A DNA stretch of 59,044 bases from Chitinophagaceae bacterium (GTDB lineage: Bacteria > Bacteroidota > Bacteroidia > Chitinophagales > Chitinophagaceae): the NCBI GenBank assembly GCA_016787065.1, contig JAEUVD010000054.1, positions 1 to 59,044 on the forward strand, read 5' to 3'. A program made the position numbers and the translations under genes. Of this stretch, positions 37,206 to 45,527 are shown in pieces; the stretch's first letter is position 1, and every line of letters begins with the position of its first letter. The notes beneath the pieces are model-generated. The model ran no database searches. It was not told the origin of the DNA and saw only the letters and a list, made by a program, of their open reading frames with translations.

Positions 37206-38113
37206 AACCAAAACTGGTAATAGCTGCAGCTAACGGCTTTTTGGGTAATGCCTTAATTCAAAAATTCAAACAAAACTATGAGGTTGTTTGTTTAGTACGC
37301 AAACCTAGAACCAGTACCGATGAGGTACGTTATGTTTTATGGGATGGAAAGAATGTGGGCGATTGGAAACACGAATTAGCAAACGCTACGGCTTTAATTA
37401 ATTTGGCCGGACGGAGTATTAATTGTCGGTATACCGAAGAGAATAAACAAGCCATTCTTCATTCCAGATTAGAATCAACACGAGTTTTAGGTGAAGCAAT
37501 ACAACAACTTCAACATAAGCCCAAAATATGGATGAATTGCAGTAGCGTAACTCTTTATGAACATTCATTTGATACCGCTCAAGACGAATTCTCCACTACG
37601 TTTTCCGAAGGGTTTTCTACCGATGTTTGTAAGCAATGGGAGGCGGCCTTTACTTCGTTTACTTTTCCAGCGGTGCGACAACTCATTCTTCGTATAGCTG
37701 TTGTACTCGGTAAAAATGAAGGGGCCTTAAAACCTTTAGTACCACTTACTAAATTAGGTTTAGGTGGCAAGAGCGGAAGTGGTTTACAACAATTTTCATG
37801 GATACATATTGACGATTTTTGTAATGCAATTTCTTTTTTAATCGAAAAATCAACTTCGGTTGGTGCATTTAATATGTGCTCACCTCAACCTGTAACCAAC
37901 GGTTATTTTATGCGTGCCTTGCGTCAAGTGCTGCGTATTCCATTTGGTTTGCCACAGCCGGCATGGGTTGTAAAATTAGGAGCTATGCTAATTGGTACGG
38001 AAGCAGAACTCGTTTTAGAAAGTCGTTATGTTGTTCCAACTCGTTTAACCAAGGAAGGATTTACGTTTTCTTATCCTGAAATAAAAGCAGCCTTGCAACA
38101 GTTGTTGTTGTAA
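37202..38113 (+). CDS. TIGR01777 family NAD(P)-dependent epimerase/reductase
   Basis: 303 residues, extended short-chain dehydrogenase of the YfcH/TIGR01777 type. The nucleotide loop reads IAAANGFLGNALI: the usual GxxGxxG has Ala in the first position. Seen also: ALINLAGRSINCRYTEENK (family block), NCSSVTLYEH, LRIAVVLGKNEGALKPL, FSWIHIDDFCNAISFLI and the C-terminal EAELVLESRYVVPTRLTKEGF. Substrate unknown. Translationally coupled to the DCC-membrane gene by an ATGA overlap. Confidence 0.9.
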   Translation: MKPKLVIAAANGFLGNALIQKFKQNYEVVCLVRKPRTSTDEVRYVLWDGKNVGDWKHELANATALINLAGRSINCRYTEENKQAILHSRLESTRVLGEAIQQLQHKPKIWMNCSSVTLYEHSFDTAQDEFSTTFSEGFSTDVCKQWEAAFTSFTFPAVRQLILRIAVVLGKNEGALKPLVPLTKLGLGGKSGSGLQQFSWIHIDDFCNAISFLIEKSTSVGAFNMCSPQPVTNGYFMRALRQVLRIPFGLPQPAWVVKLGAMLIGTEAELVLESRYVVPTRLTKEGFTFSYPEIKAALQQLLL

Positions 38114-38136
38114 TTTGAACTTGGTATAAGAGGCTA

Positions 38137-40437
38137 TTACTTTTTTCTGAACAACGTTAACAATACGGGTAAAATAGTTAGATTAGTTATCATGGCAAAC
38201 AATAAAGTTAAGGCCGTTAAATAACCCAACGCTTTGGTACCATCAAATTGAGAAACCAAAAACACGATAAAACCGGCGGATAAAATTAACGACGTGTAAA
38301 TAATACTGATACCTGTTTCTTGTATTGTTCCCCGCACCGTTTTCTCCACATCCTGATGGTGTGTGATAAGATCTTGTTTGTAGTTTACAAGAAAACGTAT
38401 GGTTACATCAATAGCAATACCTAAAGCTACACTAAACACGAGCACAGTAGAAGGTTTCAATGGAATACCTAAAAACCCCATGATGCCGGCTGTCATCAGG
38501 AGGGGAATAATATTGGTAAGGATGGATACTAAAACGATTTTTGTATCTCGAAAGAGTATGAACATGCATAACACGATCATGATTAACGCGAGCAATAAAC
38601 TTTCTTGTAAACTATGAATGATAAAATAACTGCCTTCTAAAAAGGTGATGCTTGTTCCGGTAAAATTTACTTTATATCGTGTGCTATCAAACACCTCGTA
38701 ACTTTCTTTCTTAATATCGGCGAGTAACTTTGGAAGTGCTACAGAACCAATATCAGCCACACCAACACTAATGCGTGCGTATCGCTTCGTGCTATCTACA
38801 AAGGACTTGGTTAGCGAATTTAATTCCGATTTGCCTTCGCCCGTTCTCATTTTCAAATAGGGCATGAGAAACGAGGCATCAAAACCATTAGGAACGCCAT
38901 AACTACTGCTATCACCATCGTAATAGGCTTGACGAGCAAACTTAACGGCTTCTACTAATGAGAGCGGTTTACTAAGTTCTTTATGTGTTGAAAGTATGGC
39001 ATTGAAATCATCTATCTTTTTTAAGGTAGATAAACTACTTACACCATTTTTCTTTCGGGTATCAATTGAAATTTCAAGCGGAAGTACACCATGAAAACGT
39101 TGTTCAAAATATTTTAAATCGGAATAAATTGAATTTTTCTTTGGAAGGTCATCAACGATATAGGTTTTTGTTTTCAAGCGCAATAAACCAATAGTACTCA
39201 CGATACACACGAATAAAGTTGTAAGAAGAACCGATTTTCGATGATGGGTAACCCAGTACTCGAGTTTATCTAAAACACGACTCAAATAGGCATTCTCTAA
39301 ATAGCGTGTATGTTTTGCTTCCGGTTCTTTGAGATAACTTAGTATAGGCGGAATGGTAAAAAGTGAAATGAAAAAGACTACCATAATACTGATGCCGGCT
39401 ACTAATCCGAATTCCTTGAGAACCTCACTTTGAGTAAATGCGAAAACACCGAACCCAATGGCAGCCGTAAGGTTGGTAAATAAGGTAACAACACCCATAC
39501 GTTCTACCATATTTTCAAGCGCCGTCATTTTCTCACGATAAATAGCAAACTGCGTATGGTATTTATTCAAAAAGTAAATGCAATTTGGAATACCAATGAC
39601 CACAATGAGGGGGGCGATTAAGGCAGATAGAATTGAAATTTTATAGCCAAGCAAATACAGAATAGCCAATGCCCAAATAACGCCGGCAAACACCACGACC
39701 ATGGAAAATAACACACTACTCCAAGATCGGAAAAACAGAAAAAGAATAACGCCGGTTAATAGCAACGAGGCTATTAATATCAAACGCATTTCAACCTTGA
39801 GGGCTTCGGCAAATTCTGAACGAATAAAGGGCAGTCCGGAAAGATGAATATCTATTTTTTCTTGTCGTGCAAATTCTTCACTAATCGATTTAATATGCTT
39901 AACAATGGTTGCTCTATAAGCAGTTTTTAAAAGATCTTTATTGATGTAAATCGCAGTTAAACAAGAATGCGTTTCTGGTTTATACAATAAATTTTGATAG
40001 AACGGAAGATTTTTAAATTCAAGAACACTGCTATCAAAATTTTTTCCTTCTTGAAAGATTGCCTGGGTTATTAACTTTTGAACGCTATCGGTTTCCAGTT
40101 TATGAATATTAATAGCCGTTGGAATACTCAACATATTTTCAACTCCCTTAACGGCTTTTATCTTTTTTTGCCAAGTACTAAAGGATTTGAAAAATGCAGG
40201 ATCGAAACAAGCTTTATGATCAAATCCTACCACGAGCATATTACCATCTTCGCCGAACATTTTCTTAAACTCCTGATGTTCGATGTATTTCGGATTATCT
40301 TTTGGAATGGCACTCGAAGTATCATATTTCATACTAACCTTTGACGCAAAGAAGGTCATGATTAAAGTAAGAATGCCAACAAAAAGTAAAAGGAACAAAC
40401 GGTTTTTAAGAATAAACCTGCCCAGATTTTTCCACAT
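38137..40437 (-). CDS. MMPL/RND superfamily exporter
   Basis: 766 residues with about 12 membrane helices in two halves, each with a large periplasmic loop. ATG 40437 (MWKNLGRFILKNRLFLLLFV) is preferred to ATG 40455 because an exact promoter element lies between them. Seen: KVSMKYDTSSAIPKDNPKYIEH, typical of Bacteroidota MMPL transporters; GIPNCIYFLNKYHTQFA and the transmembrane SVALGIAIDVTIRFLVNY with the conserved acidic residue of RND-type permeases. Such proteins export lipids, hopanoids or other hydrophobic substrates; the substrate here is unknown. It is a single gene, divergent from porZ. Confidence 0.88.
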   Translation of the reverse strand: MWKNLGRFILKNRLFLLLFVGILTLIMTFFASKVSMKYDTSSAIPKDNPKYIEHQEFKKMFGEDGNMLVVGFDHKACFDPAFFKSFSTWQKKIKAVKGVENMLSIPTAINIHKLETDSVQKLITQAIFQEGKNFDSSVLEFKNLPFYQNLLYKPETHSCLTAIYINKDLLKTAYRATIVKHIKSISEEFARQEKIDIHLSGLPFIRSEFAEALKVEMRLILIASLLLTGVILFLFFRSWSSVLFSMVVVFAGVIWALAILYLLGYKISILSALIAPLIVVIGIPNCIYFLNKYHTQFAIYREKMTALENMVERMGVVTLFTNLTAAIGFGVFAFTQSEVLKEFGLVAGISIMVVFFISLFTIPPILSYLKEPEAKHTRYLENAYLSRVLDKLEYWVTHHRKSVLLTTLFVCIVSTIGLLRLKTKTYIVDDLPKKNSIYSDLKYFEQRFHGVLPLEISIDTRKKNGVSSLSTLKKIDDFNAILSTHKELSKPLSLVEAVKFARQAYYDGDSSSYGVPNGFDASFLMPYLKMRTGEGKSELNSLTKSFVDSTKRYARISVGVADIGSVALPKLLADIKKESYEVFDSTRYKVNFTGTSITFLEGSYFIIHSLQESLLLALIMIVLCMFILFRDTKIVLVSILTNIIPLLMTAGIMGFLGIPLKPSTVLVFSVALGIAIDVTIRFLVNYKQDLITHHQDVEKTVRGTIQETGISIIYTSLILSAGFIVFLVSQFDGTKALGYLTALTLLFAMITNLTILPVLLTLFRKK

Positions 40438-40443
40438 AGTGGC

Positions 40444-40451
40444 CAAAGATA
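40444..40451 (-). promoter_or_regulatory. Promoter -7 element of the MMPL gene, 6 nt before ATG
   Basis: TATCTTTG on the minus strand, exact consensus, lies between the two candidate ATGs and ends 6 nt before ATG 40437. Confidence 0.65.
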
Positions 40452-40615
40452 CCATGATTCATAAAAACTGATCATCAAATACAATATTCTTACCTAAACA
40501 GCGTTATATAAACGGTGTTTTTGATGAAACCACATACCGGACAATGTACATGGGGATGAGAAAATGAGGTTGGTTTGGTATGTGGTTTTATAGTTTATGC
40601 TGTGCACAAATTCCT

Positions 40616-40623
40616 TATTTTTG
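40616..40623 (+). promoter_or_regulatory. Promoter -7 element of porZ, 4 nt before ATG
   Basis: TATTTTTG, exact consensus, separated from ATG 40628 by AACG only; a TTT rather than TTG occupies the -33 position. Confidence 0.65.
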
Positions 40624-40627
40624 AACG

Positions 40628-42886
40628 ATGCTTCGATTTTGGCTTTTTATACCTGTATACTTCATTTTAATCTGTACATCGTTATACGCCCAAGAGGTAC
40701 CCATTGGTAGTTGGCAATCACATTATAGCTACCTTACAGCGCAAACTGTTGAGGTTATTGGCGATCAAGTTTTTTGTGGTTCTAATCAACTCACTGTTTT
40801 CGATACTAAAACAAACGAATATGAAACGTATTCCAAGGCAAACGGTTTAACCGATGTTGGCATTGCGTTGTTACGCTATGATGCGAATAGCGAGTATCTC
40901 TATATTGTTTACGCTAATGGTAATATTGATTTATGGCATCACGGTACCTTTCGTAATATTCCGGATATTAAGAACTATAATGTTACCGGAAGTAAACGCA
41001 TCAATGATATTTTCTTTCGGAATAAATTAGCTTATTTCAGTACGGATTTCGCTATCGTGGTTTTTGATCCATCGCGTTTCGAAATAAAAGAATCGTATAT
41101 TCTACAAGAAAATTCAACCCTTTTGGAAATTAAAGGCTTAACGGTTTATCAAGATTCCTTCTATGCCGCAACCAATAAAGGGGTTTATAAAGCGGATGTT
41201 AGCAGTCCGTTTTTACAAAATTATTCGAACTGGTATAAACATATTCCTCATGTGCTAAATGCTATTCTTAATGTTCAGAACAAATTATTTGCAGTGAACG
41301 ATACCTTGTTAATGACTATCCAAAACGCTGAAGTGGATACCTTATATGAGGCTACTACGCAGATTGTTAAGTTTAAACAAGGGACTAATAAATTGTATAT
41401 CTGTGAATCGGATAATAATGATAGGGCGTTAACGATTTTTGATACACAAGGTGTAAAAATAGATAGTAATAAATCAGTCAATCCGATGGATGTGGTTGAA
41501 TTCAATGCTTCCATGTATTGGGTAGCCGATTATTGGCGCGGCCTTATGGTAAGCTATGATCAACAAACCTTTAGTAAACATCCGGAGGGTATCTACACGA
41601 ATTCTACTTACAATTTAAATATTCTGAATAACGAACTTTTTGTTTCTTCAGGTGGCGAACGCAGTTGGATATATACTTATAATGGTGGTGGAATTTCAGT
41701 ATTAAATACCAAGGGTGATTGGCATTATTACAATCGCTTTGTTGGAACTCCGGCTCTCGATTCGATCAATGATATTATGGAAGTGGCCGTGGATAAACGG
41801 AACGGCAAACTCTACGCAGCATCATTTGTGGATGGATTATGGGAATATGACCCTGCCACAAACACAGCAAATAATTTCAAGAACACGCCTTACATTCAAT
41901 CGTATAGCGGTTATCGTTTAGCTGGGTTAGCGTTCGACAAAAAGAATAATCTTTGGATTTCAAATTATGGCGCACCGGAACAATTGGTAGTGAAAAAAGC
42001 AGATGGAAGCTGGCAGAAATTTGGTTTGCCTTATAGCGTAAGTGAGAAATCTGCCAGTCAGATTGTAATCGATGATGCAGATCAGAAATGGATTGTAGCG
42101 CCAAGAGGTGTGGGTGTTTTTGTATATAATGATAATGAGAGTATTGATAATAAAAATGACGATCAGGTTAAGCTCTTAAAAGCAGGAGAAGGGCAGGGTA
42201 ACCTTGCCAGTAATGAAGTGAACTGCTTGGCTAAAGATAAAAACGGAAAAATCTGGGTTGGAACGGTTGATGGCATTACCATTTATAATTGTCCTGAGAG
42301 TATGTTTAGTGCCGATGGCTGTGATGGCGAGCGTAAAATTGTAAAGTATGATTTGGATGCCGGCTATTTATTTCAACGAGAAAATGTTCGCACCATAGCC
42401 GTTGACGGAGCCAATAATAAATGGATCGGAACGAATAATGGCGTTTGGTTGATTAGTGATGATGCGGAGAAAATTATTTACCGTTTCAATGCAGAAAATA
42501 GTCCTTTGCCTTCTAACGAAATTAATCGAATCATAGTTCATCCTCAAACCGGACAAGTTTTTATAGCTACCGCATCTGGTTTAGTTTCTTTCCGGGGAAA
42601 TGCAACGGAAGGAAGTGATGTGAATGATGATTTGTTAGTATTTCCTAACCCCGTACCGAATAACTATTCAGGCACCATTGCTATAAAAGGATTGGTTGCC
42701 AATGCTGATGTTAGGATAACGGATGTTTCCGGGCAGCTGGTTTATCGTACAATAGCGCAAGGCGGACAAGCCGTATGGAATGGTAAAAATTACTTAGGAG
42801 AGAAACCAAGTACCGGAGTATATTATGTGTTTGTAACCAATTCGGACGGTAGTCAAACAAAGGTCGGGAAGTTTATTTATCAGTAA
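40628..42886 (+). CDS. porZ: Type IX secretion system protein PorZ
   Basis: 752 residues. Signal peptide MLRFWLFIPVYFILICTSLYA; then the PorZ opening PIGSWQSHYSYLTAQTVEV and GSNQLTVFDTKTNEYETYSK; two beta propellers with repeats such as FSTDFAIVVFD, ATNKGVYKADV, KIWVGTVDGITIYN and NNKWIGTNNGVWLIS; and a C-terminal sorting domain LLVFPNPVPNNYSGTIAIKG ... GVYYVFVTNSDGSQTKVGKF. PorZ is part of the cell-surface attachment complex that handles the sorting signals of cargo and adds A-LPS; it is itself a T9SS substrate. It is the only T9SS machinery gene in the window and serves the cargo proteins encoded nearby. Confidence 0.92.
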   Translation: MLRFWLFIPVYFILICTSLYAQEVPIGSWQSHYSYLTAQTVEVIGDQVFCGSNQLTVFDTKTNEYETYSKANGLTDVGIALLRYDANSEYLYIVYANGNIDLWHHGTFRNIPDIKNYNVTGSKRINDIFFRNKLAYFSTDFAIVVFDPSRFEIKESYILQENSTLLEIKGLTVYQDSFYAATNKGVYKADVSSPFLQNYSNWYKHIPHVLNAILNVQNKLFAVNDTLLMTIQNAEVDTLYEATTQIVKFKQGTNKLYICESDNNDRALTIFDTQGVKIDSNKSVNPMDVVEFNASMYWVADYWRGLMVSYDQQTFSKHPEGIYTNSTYNLNILNNELFVSSGGERSWIYTYNGGGISVLNTKGDWHYYNRFVGTPALDSINDIMEVAVDKRNGKLYAASFVDGLWEYDPATNTANNFKNTPYIQSYSGYRLAGLAFDKKNNLWISNYGAPEQLVVKKADGSWQKFGLPYSVSEKSASQIVIDDADQKWIVAPRGVGVFVYNDNESIDNKNDDQVKLLKAGEGQGNLASNEVNCLAKDKNGKIWVGTVDGITIYNCPESMFSADGCDGERKIVKYDLDAGYLFQRENVRTIAVDGANNKWIGTNNGVWLISDDAEKIIYRFNAENSPLPSNEINRIIVHPQTGQVFIATASGLVSFRGNATEGSDVNDDLLVFPNPVPNNYSGTIAIKGLVANADVRITDVSGQLVYRTIAQGGQAVWNGKNYLGEKPSTGVYYVFVTNSDGSQTKVGKFIYQ

Positions 42887-43000
42887 ATTGTATTCACTGG
42901 GTGTTGTTTAAGGAAGAAAACCTTCCTCAAGTTTCTTTTTACTTTATAGGTTCAATGTTGACTATCGTGTAATAAGGGTAGTATGTTATAATACAAATGA

Positions 43001-43034
43001 AAAGAGGCTATTTCCGTAAGAAAATAGCCTCTTT
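43001..43034. terminator. Bidirectional terminator between porZ and rplL
   Basis: A perfect 13-bp inverted repeat AAAGAGGCTATTT/AAATAGCCTCTTT with an 8-nt loop lies between the convergent porZ and rplL genes. On both strands the stem ends in a short T run. Confidence 0.85.
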
Positions 43035-43058
43035 GAAGTATGTTGTTGAAAATCGAAA

Positions 43059-43430
43059 TTAGATAATTTCTACGTCAGCTCCTGCTTCTTTTAATTTAGC
43101 TGCGATATCGTCAGCAGTTGCTTTATCAACGTTTTCTTTCACGTTTTGAGGAGCACCGTCAACCATATCTTTTGCTTCTTTAAGTCCAAGACCGGTTAAG
43201 TCTTTAACTACTTTCACAACACCTAATTTCTGAGCGCCTGCGCTTTTCAGAACTACAGTGAAGGATGTTTTTTCTTCTGCAGCAGCGGCTCCGCCACCAC
43301 CTGCAGCAACAACTACCGCAGCAGCTGCTGGTTCAATACCGTAATCAGCTTTTAATACATCAGCTAATTCTTGAACTTCTTTTACAGTTAAGCCAACTAA
43401 TTGTTCGGCTAAGCTTTTAATGTCTGCCAT
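43059..43430 (-). CDS. rplL: 50S ribosomal protein L7/L12
   Basis: 123 residues. Stalk protein that recruits translation factors. N-terminal dimerisation part (LAEQLVGLTVKEVQELADVL), Ala/Gly-rich hinge (PAAAAVVVAAGGGGAAAAEE) and C-terminal domain with VVKVVKDLTGLGLKEAKDMV and GADVEII. It is the last gene of the rplK-A-J-L unit, 62 bases after rplJ, and is followed by a terminator instead of rpoB. Confidence 0.98.
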   Translation of the reverse strand: MADIKSLAEQLVGLTVKEVQELADVLKADYGIEPAAAAVVVAAGGGGAAAAEEKTSFTVVLKSAGAQKLGVVKVVKDLTGLGLKEAKDMVDGAPQNVKENVDKATADDIAAKLKEAGADVEII

Positions 43431-43492
43431 TTTATTTAATTTTTAATGGTTTTAAATTTTGTTTAAAATTATTTTGGGTTTGGAAGCTAAAA

Positions 43493-43996
43493 TTATTCTG
43501 CCGGCGTGTTTTCGGCTTTGTTTTGAAGTGCAGAGATAACACGTGAAATAGGGGATTTCAACAATCCGATTACTTCGCCGATTAACTCGTTCTTCGTTTT
43601 GATATTCTTCAGGGCTGCTAAGCTATCGTTTCCTAAGAATACGTCTTCACCAATTAAGGCAGCCTTTAAAAGGGGTTTGTCCGTTTTAAATTCATCACGA
43701 ATGGCGCTGATAAGTAAAGCCGGTTCTTTCGGACTGTCGCTGAACATCAATGCAGTAACACCATGAAAGGCATCCATTACACTGCTGTATTTATCAGCAT
43801 TCAATTGATTCAATGCTTTAACGATGAGTGTGTTCTTAGCCACTTTCATTTCAACATTTTTGTCGAAACAAATACGACGTAATTTATTCACTTGAGCCAC
43901 TGTAAGTGATTCTGTATTAGTAACATAGAAGTTGTTATATTGAGAAAACTTCTCTTTTAAAGCTTCTATGGCTTGATTTTTTTGTTCTGGAGTCAT
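43493..43996 (-). CDS. rplJ: 50S ribosomal protein L10
   Basis: 167 residues. Anchors the L7/L12 stalk to 23S rRNA. Seen: FSQYNNFYVTNTESLTVAQV, LRRICFDKNVEMKVAKNTLI, VTALMFSDSPKEPALLI and the C-terminal helix SPISRVISALQNKAE that binds L12 dimers. It lies 22 bases after rplA, so there is no space for an E. coli-like L10 leader at this junction. Confidence 0.97.
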   Translation of the reverse strand: MTPEQKNQAIEALKEKFSQYNNFYVTNTESLTVAQVNKLRRICFDKNVEMKVAKNTLIVKALNQLNADKYSSVMDAFHGVTALMFSDSPKEPALLISAIRDEFKTDKPLLKAALIGEDVFLGNDSLAALKNIKTKNELIGEVIGLLKSPISRVISALQNKAENTPAE

Positions 43997-44018
43997 GTTT
44001 CTTTTTTTAAGTGGTTAA

Positions 44019-44714
44019 TTAATTCAAGGCCGTTTTGGTATCAATGTAAATTCCAGGGCTCATTGAAGAGGCCATAGAAATACCTTTTACATAGGTACCT
44101 TTTGAGCTTGATGGTTTTAACTTCACGATGGCGTTAATCAGTTCCTGGCTATTTTCTTCAATCTTTTTAGGATCGAAAGAAATACGACCGATGGAAGCAT
44201 GAATGATACCGGCTTTATCAACCTTGAACGCGATTTTACCACCTTTTACTTCGTTCACTGCGGCAGCTACATCGTTGGTTACGGTACCCGTTTTCGGGTT
44301 TGGCATTAAGTTACGAGGACCTAATACTTTACCTAATTTACCAATTTTTGGCATCACCGATGGTGTAGCGATGATAACATCGATATCTACCCAGCCACTT
44401 TCAATTTTTTGTACATATTCATCTAAACCTACATGATCGGCACCTACCGCCTTCGCTTCGGCTTCTTTTTCCGGAGTACATAAAACCAACACACGCTTTG
44501 TTTTACCTGTACCATGTGGAAGTGTTACTGTACCACGAATAGCTTGGTCGGCCTTACGAGGGTCAACACCTAAACGAACATGAAGATCAACCGAACTGTC
44601 GAACTTCGTACAATTAATGTCTTTTACTATTTTAGAAGCTTCTTGCAAAGAATATACTTTTGTAGCATCTACTTTAGCAATTGCTGCTTTTCTCTTTTTT
44701 GAAATTTTCGCCAT
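44019..44714 (-). CDS. rplA: 50S ribosomal protein L1
   Basis: 231 residues. Forms the mobile L1 stalk and in many bacteria represses its own operon by binding the mRNA leader. Seen: FDSSVDLHVRLGVDPRKADQ, RGTVTLPHGTGKTKRVLV, GKVLGPRNLMPNPKTGTVT and KGGKIAFKVDKAGI-like block, all typical. It follows rplK by 29 bases. Confidence 0.98.
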   Translation of the reverse strand: MAKISKKRKAAIAKVDATKVYSLQEASKIVKDINCTKFDSSVDLHVRLGVDPRKADQAIRGTVTLPHGTGKTKRVLVLCTPEKEAEAKAVGADHVGLDEYVQKIESGWVDIDVIIATPSVMPKIGKLGKVLGPRNLMPNPKTGTVTNDVAAAVNEVKGGKIAFKVDKAGIIHASIGRISFDPKKIEENSQELINAIVKLKPSSSKGTYVKGISMASSMSPGIYIDTKTALN

Positions 44715-44743
44715 GATTTAAATTTGAAAATTTAATTTAAAAA

Positions 44744-45181
44744 TTAAAATGGCGCAGTGCCATCTACTGTTAAACCCATACTGCGTGCTGTACCTGCTAC
44801 CATGCGCATTGCGCTTTCCATGGTAAAACAGTTCAGATCAGCCATTTTATCCTTTGCGATTTCCTCTATATTCGCCCAGGTTACTTTACCAACCTTATTA
44901 CGGTTTGGCTCTTTAGAACCTTTTTGAATTTTAGCAGCATCCATTAACTGAACCGCAGCTGGAGGTGTTTTGATGATAAAATCAAAACTCTTGTCGGAAT
45001 AAACAGTAATTAATACAGGAAGAACCTTACCAGGTTTGTCTTGGGTACGGGCATTGAATTGTTTACAGAATTCCATGATGTTAACACCTTTGGAACCTAG
45101 AGCCGGACCGATTGGAGGTGCAGGGTTTGCCTGACCACCTTTGCATTGCAGCTTTACATAGCCGCTGATTTCTTTAGCCAT
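44744..45181 (-). CDS. rplK: 50S ribosomal protein L11
   Basis: 145 residues. Part of the GTPase-associated centre and needed for RelA-type stringent response sensing. Seen: KLQCKGGQANPAPPIGPALG, GVNIMEFCKQFNA, FDFIIKTPPAAVQLM and GTARSMGLTVDG. First gene of the ribosomal unit, with an 80-odd-nt leader; secE and nusG, which normally precede it, are absent upstream in this window. Confidence 0.98.
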   Translation of the reverse strand: MAKEISGYVKLQCKGGQANPAPPIGPALGSKGVNIMEFCKQFNARTQDKPGKVLPVLITVYSDKSFDFIIKTPPAAVQLMDAAKIQKGSKEPNRNKVGKVTWANIEEIAKDKMADLNCFTMESAMRMVAGTARSMGLTVDGTAPF

Positions 45182-45527
45182 TTCTTAAATAATTTTTTGG
45201 TTCAAACGTCAGCTTTAACTGACTCCCAATTCATTCAAAATTGTATTGAAAGAACTATTTCGGGAGCGCAAAAGTAGGATAGCGGCGTTAATAAGACAAA
45301 TTTTTTTCAGTATTATTCCGGAAACCCTGTTTTTCGGGGCTTTTCGATTTTAATTCTCCCTGAAATCTGAACAAAATTAGGGTTTTCTACCATGAAAATC
45401 GCTAAGAAATTGCCGAAGAAAACGTTTAAGCATGACCGATTGTAATTTTATTATGATAAGAAATAGCACAACTTTCGTTAGACGCAATGTGGCACATGAC
45501 TTCAAAAAGTAGGTTGGTTTGAACCCG
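45182..45527. other. rplK leader and intergenic region
   Basis: The part 45182-45268 is the rplK mRNA leader and contains a small hairpin GTCAG (45208-45212)/CTGAC (45219-45223), possibly a regulatory site for L1, though I cannot recognise the L1-binding motif. The rest, up to the type B surface protein stop at 45528, is AT-rich with no supported feature. Confidence 0.5.
45269..45299 (-). promoter_or_regulatory. Promoter of the rplKAJL operon
   Basis: On the minus strand TTG (45297-45299), a 20-nt spacer and TACTTTTG (45269-45276) fit the Bacteroidota promoter model. Confidence 0.7.

Noticed and set aside
45392..45445. 17-residue basic peptide frame (MKIAKKLPKKTFKHDRL)
   Set aside because: Too short, no promoter on that strand, and beside the rplK promoter on the other strand; chance is the best explanation.
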